A DNA stretch of 64,000 bases from Tetracladium setigerum (Eukaryota; Ascomycota; Leotiomycetes; Helotiales), in assembly GCA_031472005.1 (NCBI GenBank), contig PZJY01000007.1:2219808-2283807 (forward strand), in the 5' to 3' direction. The notes beneath the pieces are model-generated. The model was given only the letters and a program-made list of their open reading frames with translations, was not told where the DNA came from and searched no databases. Within the stretch, counting starts at the first letter, position 1; each line of letters starts with the position of its first letter. This document shows positions 35,480-45,806 of this stretch, one piece after another. A program made the translations under genes and the position numbers.

Positions 35480-36784
35480 CTTGAGATCTATGAATTTGTA
35501 ACGAAGAATCTCCCCGTATCGCTTGTGTATGCTCAGATACTCTTCTGTGTAGAACCAACATCTTGGCATTTCTTTCAAAATTGAAAGAGTGTGGAAGTTG
35601 CAAGTTGCAAACTAGAAACAGAAGGAAGAAAGCGTTGGATGCATGGATGAAAACAGATTGCTAGCCAAGCAATTTTGTTGTAATATTGTTCTTTACGAAA
35701 TCAAAGACTTAGTTGGATGAAGAAAACCTGAGTTGGAATGATGGAATCTTGGAAAATATGATAAACTCTGAGTATGAGCAACAAAGCCAACAGAAAATTG
35801 GAGTGGGTTGGCAGGGACATGCAGCCAACGAAGGGATGTCATAAGCGAAACCCGAAAAGATTGGACATGTAGAAGCGTTCTCATTACCATATATTTGCTT
35901 AATGTGTGCGAAGAAAATGAACAATGAGAGGTGACGAACAATATGAAGAATTTGCCAATACCAGCCACCTGAACGCCACGAAATATCCAACTTTGTTTGT
36001 ACACAAGGTAGACCCTCATACATTCCTTGAGATTTCGAGGAGTCGTACAATATCTCAACGTTCCAAGAAGACAATATTTATAAATGACGGTGAGGTCAGA
36101 AATATGCTTTATAGGTGTAGCAGTCTAGCGAATCCAAGATAACTGCCCAACATGCATGCTCAACTAATTGGCGACTGCTTTTGATTGCGGAACGAGCTCG
36201 AACGACAGCGTCTTGACCGTGAAAGACAAGATTGATCTTGCTTTGAAAATAATGAGGGTACGGGCCCAACAGTTCGGGACTATTCCGCGCTTTCCGCGAA
36301 ACGAAAAAAGGAACCAGCCTTGAAGTGAAGCAGAAACCCTTCAAGTTGTACTCATGATTCATCGGACCGTCGTATTCAGTACTAAGTTGTACTCATCAAG
36401 GATAAGCGCGTCCCTGCAAAGAAAGTAATACTGGCCTACCATCAAATTAGTAAAGTTGTTTGTTTACTAGTAAATTGAGAACTACCAAGATTTAAACCAT
36501 CATATTCTGCATATCGTCTACCAAATGGAGCACGTTATGTTGGTGTTACGGCGCAGCGTATCGTCTGCCAAATAGAGCATCTCATGTTGGTGATTGGGGC
36601 GCAGCCGGGGGTCAGCCGGGAACCGAGCCGAGAATATGTGAGTGTGCTAGCCGAACGATTACATACAGCACAGCTTAAAACAACGTGAAAAGCAAAGTCG
36701 ATGTTCAATTCGTAATTTTATACGGAGCTCATTCATTGAGATCTTCTACGGCTACTGTACTCGGTCTCGTTACAAGCCATTGCG
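35480..36784. other. Intergenic region, no convincing gene
   Basis: About 1.3 kb between divergent secreted-protein genes. Overlapping open frames at 35693-36074 on the minus strand lack motifs. A near-repeat at about 36500-36600 (cgtctaccaaatggagcacgt / cgtctgccaaatagagcatct pattern) suggests an old local duplication. Confidence 0.4.
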
Positions 36785-38172
36785 ATGAAGCTAACCACAC
36801 AACTAATCGTCGTGCTTGGAGCTTTGTTGTCTTCCTCGTTAGCTCAAATATTTTCTCTGCCAATAGTCAAACATCAAGACAGCGACCATGTTGAGCCTCA
36901 TCTTCTTCCTCCTTGTCGGGAAGGTGCCCAGGACCAACAACCTCTGACCGACACCTCTGGCAATATTGGTAGACACGCTCCGGTCGGAGATGTAAGATAC
37001 TCTAATTAGAATTCAACTTGAGAATACAACCTAATATATCTTGAAAGATAAATGAATACCTAGCTGTATATACCGTCAATATCTCCTTAGGAACACCTCC
37101 TCAGACATTTCGCGCACTCATCGATCTTAGTTGGTCAGACACATTCGTTCACTCGTCAAACTGCTTTGGCGCAGAATGCAAGGCATTCCAACAACTTTAT
37201 AACTCGAGTGCTTCATCTACCTACAAACCGAACGGGAAACCTACTACAATTATATATTATCCCATTTCGGGATTCGGTCGTGTTTCCTCAGACGACTTCG
37301 CGTTAGGAACCGTACGCATGCCCCGTTTCGATTTTATCGAAATGAATACATATATCGACACCTATCTTCCTCCCGACTCAGAGATATATTTGTATGATGG
37401 TGTCTTGGGACTTGGGATGGATTACGAACTACGACCATGGGATCCAACACCACGGCAAAGTAAGATCCCTAGTCTCTTGAAACAAATGATTGCGAGGGGC
37501 CTTCTGGAAAGAAATATGTTTTCGGTCTTGTGGCCGACAGACACGAAGAATGCAGGTGATATTATGTTTGGTGGGCTTAATGAGAGTCTGTTCACGGGAG
37601 ATCTCGTAAGCCATCCGCTTTTGCTAGGAGAAAAGAAACAGTGGGGGGTTCGAGTCGAGTCAGTTTATCTGGACACAAAAGATGGCATCGAAGAATTCGC
37701 TTCCAGCTCGAAATCCAGCGCGGAATCCAGCGCGGGGGGCAATTGGACGGCATTGCTCTCGAGCCGAACACCATTTATCTCAGTTCCGGCTAGAATAGCA
37801 CAATCCCTTAACCAAAAAATCGGCTGGACAATTAACGAATGCACAGGCTCGATGGTAGTAGACTGTGATCACATTCCGCAGTTCCCGAATCTGATAATCG
37901 GGTTTGAGAATCAGAATGTTACTTTGCGTGGATCGGACTACACGGTAAGACGGAAAGTTGTGGAGAGGGGGTGTAAAGATATGGCAGATGAATGCATGGT
38001 TATGGTTTCGCCCTCGCCTATGGACGAGGATGATCCAGACTCCATGCTTTTAGGCATGGGATTTTTGAAGACGGTGTATACGGTTTTTGATTTGGATGAG
38101 AAGAGTGTTTCTTGTAAGTTACCAAGTCTCCCGCGAAACATCCCATATGAAACGTGTATGATTAACAGATGA
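36785..38172 (+). CDS. Secreted aspartic-protease-like protein (A1 fold) missing the second catalytic Asp
   Basis: Pepsin-like A1 fold protein that is probably not a peptidase. Exons are 36785..36991 and 37048..38172 (443 residues). The start gives a signal peptide (MKLTTQLIVVLGALLSSSLA). The usual strand before the first active site is present (VNISLGTPPQTFRALIDLSW); D95 is kept but the motif reads D-L-S rather than D-T/S-G. Further A1 landmarks are YDGVLGLG, MFSVLWP and AGDIMFGGLNESLFTGDL. At the second active site the family has hydrophobic-hydrophobic-D-T/S-G-T/S, whereas here the sequence is TALLSSRTPFISVP, with Ser where Asp is expected near residue 307. The C-terminal part retains the paired cysteines and ends at the SMLLGMGFLKTVYTVFDLD strand typical of the fold. 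Could act as a binding protein or inhibitor-like lectin; this is inference. Confidence 0.82.
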
Positions 38173-38899
38173 TATGATAGTTGGTCAATTGATAACGATG
38201 AACGATTAACAATCCGTCTCTTGTAGTCTGGCGCGAATCCTGATTCTTGACACAGTGTTATGTTGACAGTGTTGTGCTGTATTGTGTGCGAGAGGGTTGA
38301 GGGAGGGTATTGTGTTGGAATGACTTCAGGTTTTGAGTTTTTTGGTTTCGACTGCGATGATTTAAGTTTGTTTTGTACTCCGTCCTTGATATATTAGTAT
38401 GTGTAATAAGCCCGTAATGTCTAACGCGTTAAGTGTAGCTTGAGCACTGGCTTATTAAACTGTCGAGACTGTACTATACAAATGCTACAAAACATCAGGA
38501 CTACCTCCATGCACAACTTACCTACCTACATACTCACCAAAAAAAGATCTCAAATAACCACACTAAACCACTCTCCCACTCTCCCAATCTAATCCCTCCA
38601 ACAAACAAAATTAACAAACAATAAAGTTGTTTCCGAAGTTCCAACCCTCAGCACACTAAAAGCCAAGCCACGTCGCGACGGGAGGTGTCACGTTGATGCG
38701 TGGAACAGCCGGAGAGGGGACGGATGTTTCAGTTAGGATAAGGATGGGACGGTTCGTGATGGAGGGGATTGAGGGGGATGTAACGGACATAAAGGTGCCG
38801 CGAATCCCCTCTTCTCTTATTGTGAGAGGGGTTTTGTGGGATTGACAGGTTAGGGTTTGATTAGGGTGGCATTGTTTCTATCTAAAGCTAACTTGCTTA
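38173..38899. other. Intergenic region, no gene
   Basis: Contains the 3' UTR of the aspartic-protease-like gene and then low-complexity AC- and GGA-rich sequence. No coding signal. Confidence 0.5.
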
Positions 38900-39560
38900 C
38901 TGCTTTTAAGAAGCTGGGTTTTAAATTTAATAATACAAAAGGTGAAGTACAGAGTAGAGAGTAAGTATAAAAGAGAGGTCCAGAGAGTAGTAGAGGGGTA
39001 CTAGCGTGTAATAGGGTAGCCGGAGTAGGGGTCGGGTCCTGGGGAGAGTAGTGATCTGCGGGTGTTCACTAGTGATAGTGGTAGGGAGTGCTGGGTGCTA
39101 GCGTGTAATAGGGTAGCCTATTAGAGGTTGAGGAAGGCGCTAGGGTAGTTTAGGGGTAGTATTTAGTGTTTAGTGGTTGATCTTCGTGCCGAGGGTGGGG
39201 GATCCCTTTAATAGAGATTGCTGATATGGCCCAGGCCTTAGTGAGTTCTAGGGCGATCCAGTTGTCGAGCCAGGAAGCTCTAATAGGTCCGAGCAGCTTC
39301 TGGATACCCTGTTAGGCTTTCGAGGTGTCCTTTTCCATAAGGCCGCCGGCCGAGAAGATAAGAGGCTCGAAGTGGTTCTTGACTGCCTGGTATTTACAGC
39401 GTTTAGCATTAGCGGCTTCGGTAAGGGTCCGCTAAGAGTCCTCCTTTGCTGAGTCCTTATTCACTGCTACAATATGGACATTATAGTAAGGGTTAATTCG
39501 ATAATAATTTTAATTTTTTTCTTTAAGGATTCCTTAAATTATAATAATAATAATAAGAGG
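38900..39560 (-). mobile_element. Degenerate fragment of a LINE-type (non-LTR) retroelement with RIP-like stops
   Basis: On the minus strand, 39480-39180 translates to a recognisable segment with PLIFSAGGLMEK and LDNWIALELTKAWAISA, a pattern I associate with the end of ORF2 in fungal non-LTR elements. The frame is interrupted by TAG and TAA where CAG and CAA would fit, i.e. C-to-T changes in a CA context, as produced by repeat-induced point mutation. The adjoining stretch 38900-39180 repeats the string gcgtgtaatagggtagcc twice and is otherwise non-coding; 39480-39560 is very AT-rich. Element boundaries and target-site duplication were not identified. Confidence 0.5.
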
Positions 39561-39739
39561 ATATATACACCTATTTAATACAATAGCGTTCTTAAATATC
39601 CTCCGTTCTGTAGTATACAATTGCGGCTCTTCTAATCCTGACATTCAACACTATCAACTGCCAACAAAATCTCAAACCAAAAGAACGAGCGGCAAAACAA
39701 CAGACAAAACACGACTTGCTTCTCGTATTGATGTTATTC

Positions 39740-40332
39740 TCACGTATCACAATCCTCATACATCCTGTTCGTAGGAATTTCATAACCTCCAATCCGCCTG
39801 CCGATACGGGAAATTCCCTGGACCGACTCGGCATATATCGCAGCTCGCTGAGCGATGCTGGATCTATTGGGTAGTGACTGATCATCAATCAGGCACAACT
39901 TCAGTGTATTAGTGTAATGTGAAGTGTCACAGGACCATCCATAAGTATGGTAGGCCCAACGAAGGGACTGGAAGTCCTTCCTAGGAAGAAAAACATTTCC
40001 ATCACATTCCATCCTCCTCAAGAGTCTGCTTCCCCATCATGATCGGATAGTTCACTGTGTCGAAAGCTTGGTCCAACATCTGCATCGGAACTTCGTAGTG
40101 GGTGTCTATTTTGAGGTATGACCGCTTCGACAAGATGTGTGCACCATAAGGATAATGGTATTGAGTTTGCAGTTAAATCTAAATGCCAAACCGCTTCTTT
40201 GGAACTGGAGCGATGGGGACAAAATCGCCATTTGTATCCATCTTCAAGGTAACCTAAAGTGCACATGTTTGGCATCGCCCATGAAAAGAATACAGTAAGC
40301 TGATGTTCTTTAAAAGGTACTGTCATAAACAT
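39740..40332 (-). CDS. Hypothetical protein, one -1 frame change
   Basis: Not recognised. From the ATG at 40332 the frame is open through GYLEDGYKWRFCPHRSSSKE, VWHLDLTANSIPLSLWC and SELSDHDGEAD until TGA at 40018. A -1 shift at about 40022-40026 enters a second open frame RRMECDGNVFLPRKDFQSLR and RWAYHTYGWSCDTSHYTNT to a stop at 39740. Both halves look like globular protein with no low complexity, and they abut exactly, so I read them as one gene of about 197 residues with an indel. No signal peptide or membrane helix. It lies 346 nt downstream of the HET-domain gene on the same strand. Confidence 0.5.
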
Positions 40333-40678
40333 TCCAATTCCTTACTGAGATGCTTACTATGAACCTTGCACGAGAAGGTGGAACTTAGGGTCATTACAAC
40401 GATCCATGCTGGAGGTGAGCACTAAACCGAGTAGTATGCTCTGGTTAAAGTCCTAGTGGATTTCTGCGATGTCACTCTCATTATATGTGTCTGACTATCT
40501 AAAAGTGAGCAGCTCAAATGGTGACAAGCGACTAGCCGCAGCATGACTCCCTCTTTGACCTTTGCCCCTACCATAGCTCAGCCTCGGCTAGTATATAACA
40601 GCCATGACCTCCGTTTGAGTTAATCCGAAACCGAAGAGTACGAGTATTTATTGAGACTGATTTAGTGACCCTGGCAAC
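40333..40678. other. Intergenic spacer, nothing recognised
   Basis: Short spacer between two minus-strand genes, likely containing the 3' UTR of the HET gene and the promoter of the hypothetical gene. Confidence 0.4.
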
Positions 40679-43024
40679 TCACTCAATTTCGATAGGTTTG
40701 AAAACTATCTGGCCTTGTCCGACAACCTCTCCGTGCATCACTCCGTGTACGTAGCTTTCGCCTACTAATCGAAACCGAACTGCGCCCTGTGCATCGCTCA
40801 CTGGTCTCAAAATGAACGGCGTACGGGCACCCGCTAACAACCATATTTGATCTCCCGCTATAGCAGTACGAGGCCCCAGGCCAAGGTACGCCTGCTCAGT
40901 TCGAAATAATTGGCGATTGGAAGAAAGAATTTGGAAGCTCTCATGAAAGCTACTTGGCTTGTGTGCCTTTTCCTTGCAGTTACAGGTTGTCGAGCCGCAA
41001 CCTCCTGCTTTCTGGAGTTTGATGGCACCAATGTCTTTGATATCTGGGAGAGATTGCGACTCGTCATCGGCATGCAGTCTACTTAGTAAATATGTCTGCA
41101 TCGAGAACTGGTCCGAGTTCTCCCTGATCTTCTGCATGTGTTGGCAGAGGAAGTCTTTGAAACTTTCTCTGATTAAGCATGGGTGATTATCGCATGTATT
41201 GTCGGCTATCAGAGTCCTCCATAATACCTCAGCGCGGCTCATATCGCAAGAGTTCTGGTAACGCGACGCAAGGCTGAGTGCAATACGAAACCACACAGCG
41301 ATATCTGGAACAGACAAAGGAACTTCATCCTTTTGCATTTTCTGTTGATACTCTGTTTCCGTTACTCGGTCAAGCAGGTGTCCGTCCACCTTGAGGAGAC
41401 GTGAATCCGAAGGCCAGATATTGCACCTTGGGCCACCAGCACTGAATCGACAATCCCAAAGTCTAGCCGTTCTCAGCTCAAGTCTAAAATCTGGTACCCA
41501 AGAAGGGTTGTTTCCGACTACAGGTAAATTATACTGGATAAAGGAGAGACCTTCGAGCGGTTCCAGCATTTCACTCTTTTTGTAATAGTGGGGGATTTCG
41601 TTCTGGCCCTTGGCTTCAACAAAATCCCTCCCAGCCCTGAGAAATACGTCGTCGGTCGTCATTGAGTAGTCGGCAACAAGGTCACAGGGATTTTCTTCCG
41701 AAGAATACTTGCTGACAATTCCAAGCAGCGCAAAGATTCTGTCTCGAGGATCTTTTGATTCAAAATGCCACGTGAGCGCGATTAAAGCGGGCAAGCTCGG
41801 TGGCAAGAGACGTTTGGTACAATCCAGGGGAGGGTGTTGGATTTGGGAAAGCCAGTGCCTCAGAACAAGGACTTCCCAGACTCCCAAGCCTTTTCTGCCC
41901 TGGGAGAGCTTTGTAGGTGGGGATTGCAGTAACTTGCTTTCTGGCGATATCCGATCCAGATCGTAGCGTAGAAGGCAATCCAAGTTTATCTGAAAAGATC
42001 CGCACCATACTTCGATCGCTTTTGCCAGGGAAATCTCCTGGATCACCCATTTTCGCGTGAACCATGACCGACTAATGAGATTTCTGATGTCGTATAGCTG
42101 CTTCTCCGTGGCAGTACCGCCTTGGAGTCCTTGCAGGGTCACGGAGGCGCCTTGGGTTGAGAGGTCCTCTGGTCCAAGCCAGACTACCACAGATACAGCA
42201 GTTGAATAGATACGTGACATCAGGGCAACTTGGGCTGTTCGCTCTGCCACGTCGCTTTGGTCGATGCAGATAGCGTCAACCCACAAGTCGTATACCTGGG
42301 TATCGGGTTCCCTAGTATAAGCCAGCATGTCTTTGCGACGTTTCTCTGACGAATCAATATTACGAAGTAATTCGGCGACTTCTCGGTGTTTGCCACGCTT
42401 TCGCCGTAAGCAACAGTCTAATGGAATGCGCCCCGAATTATCTTGAATTTGGTCCTCTGCACCGTAGCGTAACAGAATTTTGACGACCTCAAGATGTCCA
42501 TTCTCAGCGGCATAATGCAGTGCCGTTTCCCCAAAGTGATCCTTTAGGTGTATATCAGCTCCTAGCCGAAGACAGCGGAGTACTCTGTCCGTTTGGTTGG
42601 TTTCAGAGGCCCTAATCAAGGTAGTCTTCTTCCACGGCATAAATCTCTGGTTGATAGTGGGTGCACCCTCGAGAAACAGCCGTTGAAGAGCTTCCAAGAG
42701 ATTCCTTGTGACGAAATGTATCCTGTTATTCACAACCAGCGGCCACTGGTGTCTACTATCGTATTCACTACCGCTTGGAATGGCATATTTCGTACGATCT
42801 TCCGGACTGGCGCATGTGCTGTAAGGGTTACCCCAAGTATACGACAGGGCTTTGTAGGCGGGAGAGCTGGCCAAATCGACAGTCCGCAAGGTAAATTCCA
42901 TAAGAGGTGTTCCGCATACCGTCGGACTGTTATCTCGTTGCTTGACAAAAGATAACAGGCGAATAGACGACGGAGATGGAAGTGGCTCGTACTGGTATGT
43001 TTGGAATTCAAATTGAGGGCTCAT
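40679..43024 (-). CDS. HET-domain protein with ankyrin repeats inserted in the HET domain
   Basis: Heterokaryon-incompatibility (HET) domain protein; such proteins can trigger regulated cell death after hyphal fusion between unlike strains. A single exon of 781 residues. The start is taken at ATG 43024 (MSPQFEFQTYQYEPLPSPSS); the frame upstream has only GTG. HET motif 1 YKALSYTWG is at 57-65 and motif 2 LWVDAICIDQSD begins at 247, followed by VALMSRIYSTAVSVVVWLGP. The normal spacing of these motifs is a few tens of residues. Here the extra 110 residues between them contain ankyrin repeats (LGADIHLKDHFGETALHYAA and GHLEVVKILLRYGA) at about 133-220. Downstream are SWFTRKWVIQEI, DPRDRIFALLGIV and the common C-terminal beta region ending AGDQIWLLAGARTPFILR and YVHGVMHGE. 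All looks intact. Partner and specificity are unknown. Confidence 0.92.
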   Translation of the reverse strand: MSPQFEFQTYQYEPLPSPSSIRLLSFVKQRDNSPTVCGTPLMEFTLRTVDLASSPAYKALSYTWGNPYSTCASPEDRTKYAIPSGSEYDSRHQWPLVVNNRIHFVTRNLLEALQRLFLEGAPTINQRFMPWKKTTLIRASETNQTDRVLRCLRLGADIHLKDHFGETALHYAAENGHLEVVKILLRYGAEDQIQDNSGRIPLDCCLRRKRGKHREVAELLRNIDSSEKRRKDMLAYTREPDTQVYDLWVDAICIDQSDVAERTAQVALMSRIYSTAVSVVVWLGPEDLSTQGASVTLQGLQGGTATEKQLYDIRNLISRSWFTRKWVIQEISLAKAIEVWCGSFQINLDCLLRYDLDRISPESKLLQSPPTKLSQGRKGLGVWEVLVLRHWLSQIQHPPLDCTKRLLPPSLPALIALTWHFESKDPRDRIFALLGIVSKYSSEENPCDLVADYSMTTDDVFLRAGRDFVEAKGQNEIPHYYKKSEMLEPLEGLSFIQYNLPVVGNNPSWVPDFRLELRTARLWDCRFSAGGPRCNIWPSDSRLLKVDGHLLDRVTETEYQQKMQKDEVPLSVPDIAVWFRIALSLASRYQNSCDMSRAEVLWRTLIADNTCDNHPCLIRESFKDFLCQHMQKIRENSDQFSMQTYLLSRLHADDESQSLPDIKDIGAIKLQKAGGCGSTTCNCKEKAHKPSSFHESFQILSSNRQLFRTEQAYLGLGPRTAIAGDQIWLLAGARTPFILRPVSDAQGAVRFRLVGESYVHGVMHGEVVGQGQIVFKPIEIE

Positions 43025-43685
43025 TCTCGAACGACGATGGATGTTGGAAGGGTTTAACACTAAACTAGTTTGGTCGAACGTGGTGTGGAACAGGACAGGA
43101 CAGGACAGGACAGGTACCGTACCTACTTCTTGGGTGACGGCATGGCGATAAAGGAGGAGTTGGAGTTGGAGCGTCGTTCACTCCTCCTTCCTGGCTCGAG
43201 CGTGCTGCCACCTACTCTTATGCCACACACGTGATGAGGCCGAAGGATCGTGGCTGAGAGCCAACATAGCGAGCCTGTCCGTATGTACGTACAGAGTACT
43301 CCGTACTCCGTATTTGATAGAAGACATGCTAGCGTATCTGATGCGTGCCATATCTATTTCTGCCAGCTGGCGGTGACTAAGCTTGGCACTCCCCCTCGTT
43401 GGTCGACTGTTGATTGCTGGCCTGGCTACTCGGTCAGTCGTCTTCGTTGTACTGTATGCGAGTGATGCATCTGCAGGCACCCTTTTGCATGTGTTAATCC
43501 ATCACCTCCATCCGTACAGCCTCATTATCATTACCTGTTCATCTCCTACCCCAAATGAGTCAAAGAAGAGTCTGCCCATTTTAAGAGCCCAGCAGTTCTG
43601 ATCAAACAACAGCCGCCTTCATCGATCTTTACCAAATCATATTTTTACAACTACCAACTTCAAGCCAGCCATAGCCATACTCATC
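43025..43685. other. Intergenic region between divergent HET and small-protein genes
   Basis: No gene is supported. It contains a CAGGA pentanucleotide repeat at 43091-43114 and short direct repeats around 43288-43312 (agtactccgtactccgta). Confidence 0.5.
43091..43114. repeat. (CAGGA)n microsatellite
   Basis: Four to five uninterrupted copies of a pentanucleotide lie about 70 nt upstream of the HET gene start, in its promoter or 5' UTR. Copy number may vary between strains. Confidence 0.8.
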
Positions 43686-44131
43686 ATGATCCAACAAACT
43701 GTAGCCTCAAGATACATCGTCCGCGGGTTATTGAGTGACTTCCTACTCACGCGCTTCCCTGGCATTCATTGCGACATCAAAGTAAGTCAGTCCAGACATT
43801 CCTTCGACCGCCGCCTCTTCTTCGGGAGGGGCGAGAATGTGACAAGACTACCACATCAATCCTTGGGGAGGCGACTCCGCAAGGCTTTCTTTACGAGAAG
43901 TTCTGGCTAACTGATGTGCCTTGGGGATAGATTCGTAGTGGTAAATGTACCATCACGGTGCCGGAGATGTTGACCGTGGTTCGTATCCTCTCATCCCTTT
44001 CTCTCTCTCTTCGGGTGAAGTTCACCTGAATCTCGCGAAAAGGAAAGGGAGTAGAAATGGAGGAGATAGAAGCTGATATGTGTTTCTTCTCGCCACCACA
44101 GGATGAAATCAACAAATGCTCCTCTAAGTAA
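43686..44131 (+). CDS. Very small protein, three exons, paralogue of the gene at 45.1 kb
   Basis: Not recognised. Exons 43686..43781, 43931..43978 and 44102..44131 encode 57 residues. The first exon is MIQQTVASRYIVRGLLSDFL through FPGIHCDIK, the second IRSGKCTITVPEMLTV and the third DEINKCSSK. The exon structure and the pattern hydrophobic-basic-strand then D-(E/Q)-I-(N/K)-(K/Q)-C match the gene at 45129-45591 (FRVK / LRLNQYKIYPSES / DQIKQCR). The agreement of intron positions in two neighbours supports the model. The donor of intron 2 could be 3 nt earlier. No signal peptide. Confidence 0.55.
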
Positions 44132-45128
44132 AGTTAGTTTACCGCTGTAGGCCGCGTATGGGTCGGTGGGTCGGTGGTTGCGATGATGATATGTGATGAT
44201 GATGATGATGATGGTTGTTAACGTCAGGCAGCTGGTGCACTGAATTGCATCAGCTGCTTGCGGTCTCCCTACGAGTAAGAGCAGGGTCGGTGGTTGTTTG
44301 TTGGTTGTCAGGCGCTTATTGTCAAAATCATGGTTGTGAGGCTATGCAGTCCGGCAGCGCTGAAATCTGCCTTGCCCCCAACACCGAAATGACAGATACA
44401 GTGATGCGCAGCTTTGATCCGTTTAAATGTTTTCTTAGCGCAGGGCTATTGGGATTTTATTGGATAGGAGTTTTAATCGAGAAATGCGATGATTGCGTGG
44501 TTCCCATGGACTTTTCTCCAAACTTGTGCGATCCGAGGTGGTGGGCCGGCCGCGTGATAAGCTGAGGCTGTTCTCTGTCCTGTGCACTGCTTTATTCGTG
44601 GCTTGCTTGAATAGTTTCAAGTGAATAGAGTGGTGATGGGTGCGCCGGGTGGATAGGCATCTAAGAGAGGAAATGTTTTACCATTGGTGTCATGGTGAAG
44701 TTGGGGCATGCTGGCCAGGTAGGACACTCCGCAAGGAGGAGTCAGCCGGGTTGCCCTTTTTGACTTTCTTTCGCCGCAAACTCGCCCTTGGTTCCTCTTG
44801 TGGGGGCCTCAGTCATTATCAGAGTGAAGGGTCTTCCAGACGGTATATCCCGCCTGTTGCCCCTCTTTCGGTGAGCATTAGTTTTTTGTTTTCCATTCAT
44901 AGACATTTCCTGATTCAGAACAACAACTTCGTATACTCATCTACACTTGTTGACAATTTTGCAATCACACTTTCAACAGCATATTTATTGCCCAAAAAGT
45001 TTCTACTTGCTTCGATCTATCTAACAACTACCACACGACCGTTGTTTGCAAACACAGACTCCCAATTCTTCGTAGTCTTCTCTTCATCGATATATCCGTC
45101 TATCTATCTATCTATCTGTCGTCCAGAG
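44132..45128. other. Intergenic region with GAT repeat, no gene
   Basis: Contains a short (GAT)n run at about 44184-44213 and, just before the next gene, a CTAT repeat at about 45100-45118, probably in the 5' UTR. The long frame from 44640 lacks motifs until it runs into the next gene's first exon. Confidence 0.45.
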
Positions 45129-45591
45129 ATGTCATCTAGTAGTTCTCGCTTCAACAGCAGTTCCTCGTCACAGTGCGATCCCCAAGTGATCGACGGGCAT
45201 TTCGTCGATCAACGCAAGCTCATCACCTTGCTTCGCCAGCACTATGGTTACTCCCCTGAGAATGGCAATAACAATTTCCGAGTCAAGGTAAGCAATGCCC
45301 TCCGTCTCTCTCCCTTCATCACATATAAATGTGGGAAGAAGAACACAACCAACATACTTATGAGGTTACAGTTGAGACTCAATCAATATAAAATCTATCC
45401 TTCTGAGTCGGCGCATAAGAGGGAATTAAGTGATGTAAGATTTCGTTTCGTTTCCTTTTTCATCTCTTTCCGCTTTTTTTTGTTTTATTTTTCAACATAG
45501 TGCTTTCCTTACTAGGGTGCATAGAGAGGTACTAACAGGTTTTGGATGGCAGGATCAAATCAAGCAATGTAGAGTGCAAAATTGGCGGTAG
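45129..45591 (+). CDS. Small protein, three exons, paralogue of the gene at 43.7 kb
   Basis: Not recognised. Exons 45129..45287, 45372..45434 and 45553..45591 encode 86 residues. After a Ser-rich start (MSSSSSRFNSSSSSQC) come FVDQRKLITLLRQHYGYS, NNNFRVK (exon end), LRLNQYKIYPSESAHKRELS and DQIKQCRVQNWR. All three exons end on codon boundaries with GT-AG introns, the same arrangement as the 43.7-kb gene. The fold is probably a small mixed alpha/beta unit; no zinc ligands, signal peptide or membrane helix are seen. Function unknown. Confidence 0.6.
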
Positions 45592-45628
45592 TGCCTGCCA
45601 CCTAGCCCGAAGGGCAAGGGGAAAGAGA

Positions 45629-45806
45629 CTCCTCTCTCTCTCTCTCTATCTGTGCGAAAAGGTCGATCCCGGTTGCAAGTGCCGGCTGGGAAGATATATT
45701 CTTATGGATTTTTCTCGTTGGGATGTGAGGGAGGGATGGTAAGAGTGGATGAAGTGAATGGAATGCAGAGGGCATACACAGACAGAGAGAGAGAGAAAGA
45801 GGGAGA
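45629..45806. repeat. CT-rich / GA-rich inverted repeat
   Basis: A CT-repeat arm at 45629-45654 (ending tatctgtg) and a GA-repeat arm at 45777-45806 (starting cacagacaga) are complementary over about 25 nt with a 122-nt spacer. It lies just after the stop of the small-protein gene, so its RNA could form a 3' UTR hairpin. Confidence 0.6.

Noticed and set aside
44640..45500. 286-codon plus-strand frame overlapping the small-protein gene
   Set aside because: The first 160 codons have no start or motif, and the last part is the small gene's exon 1 read through its introns.
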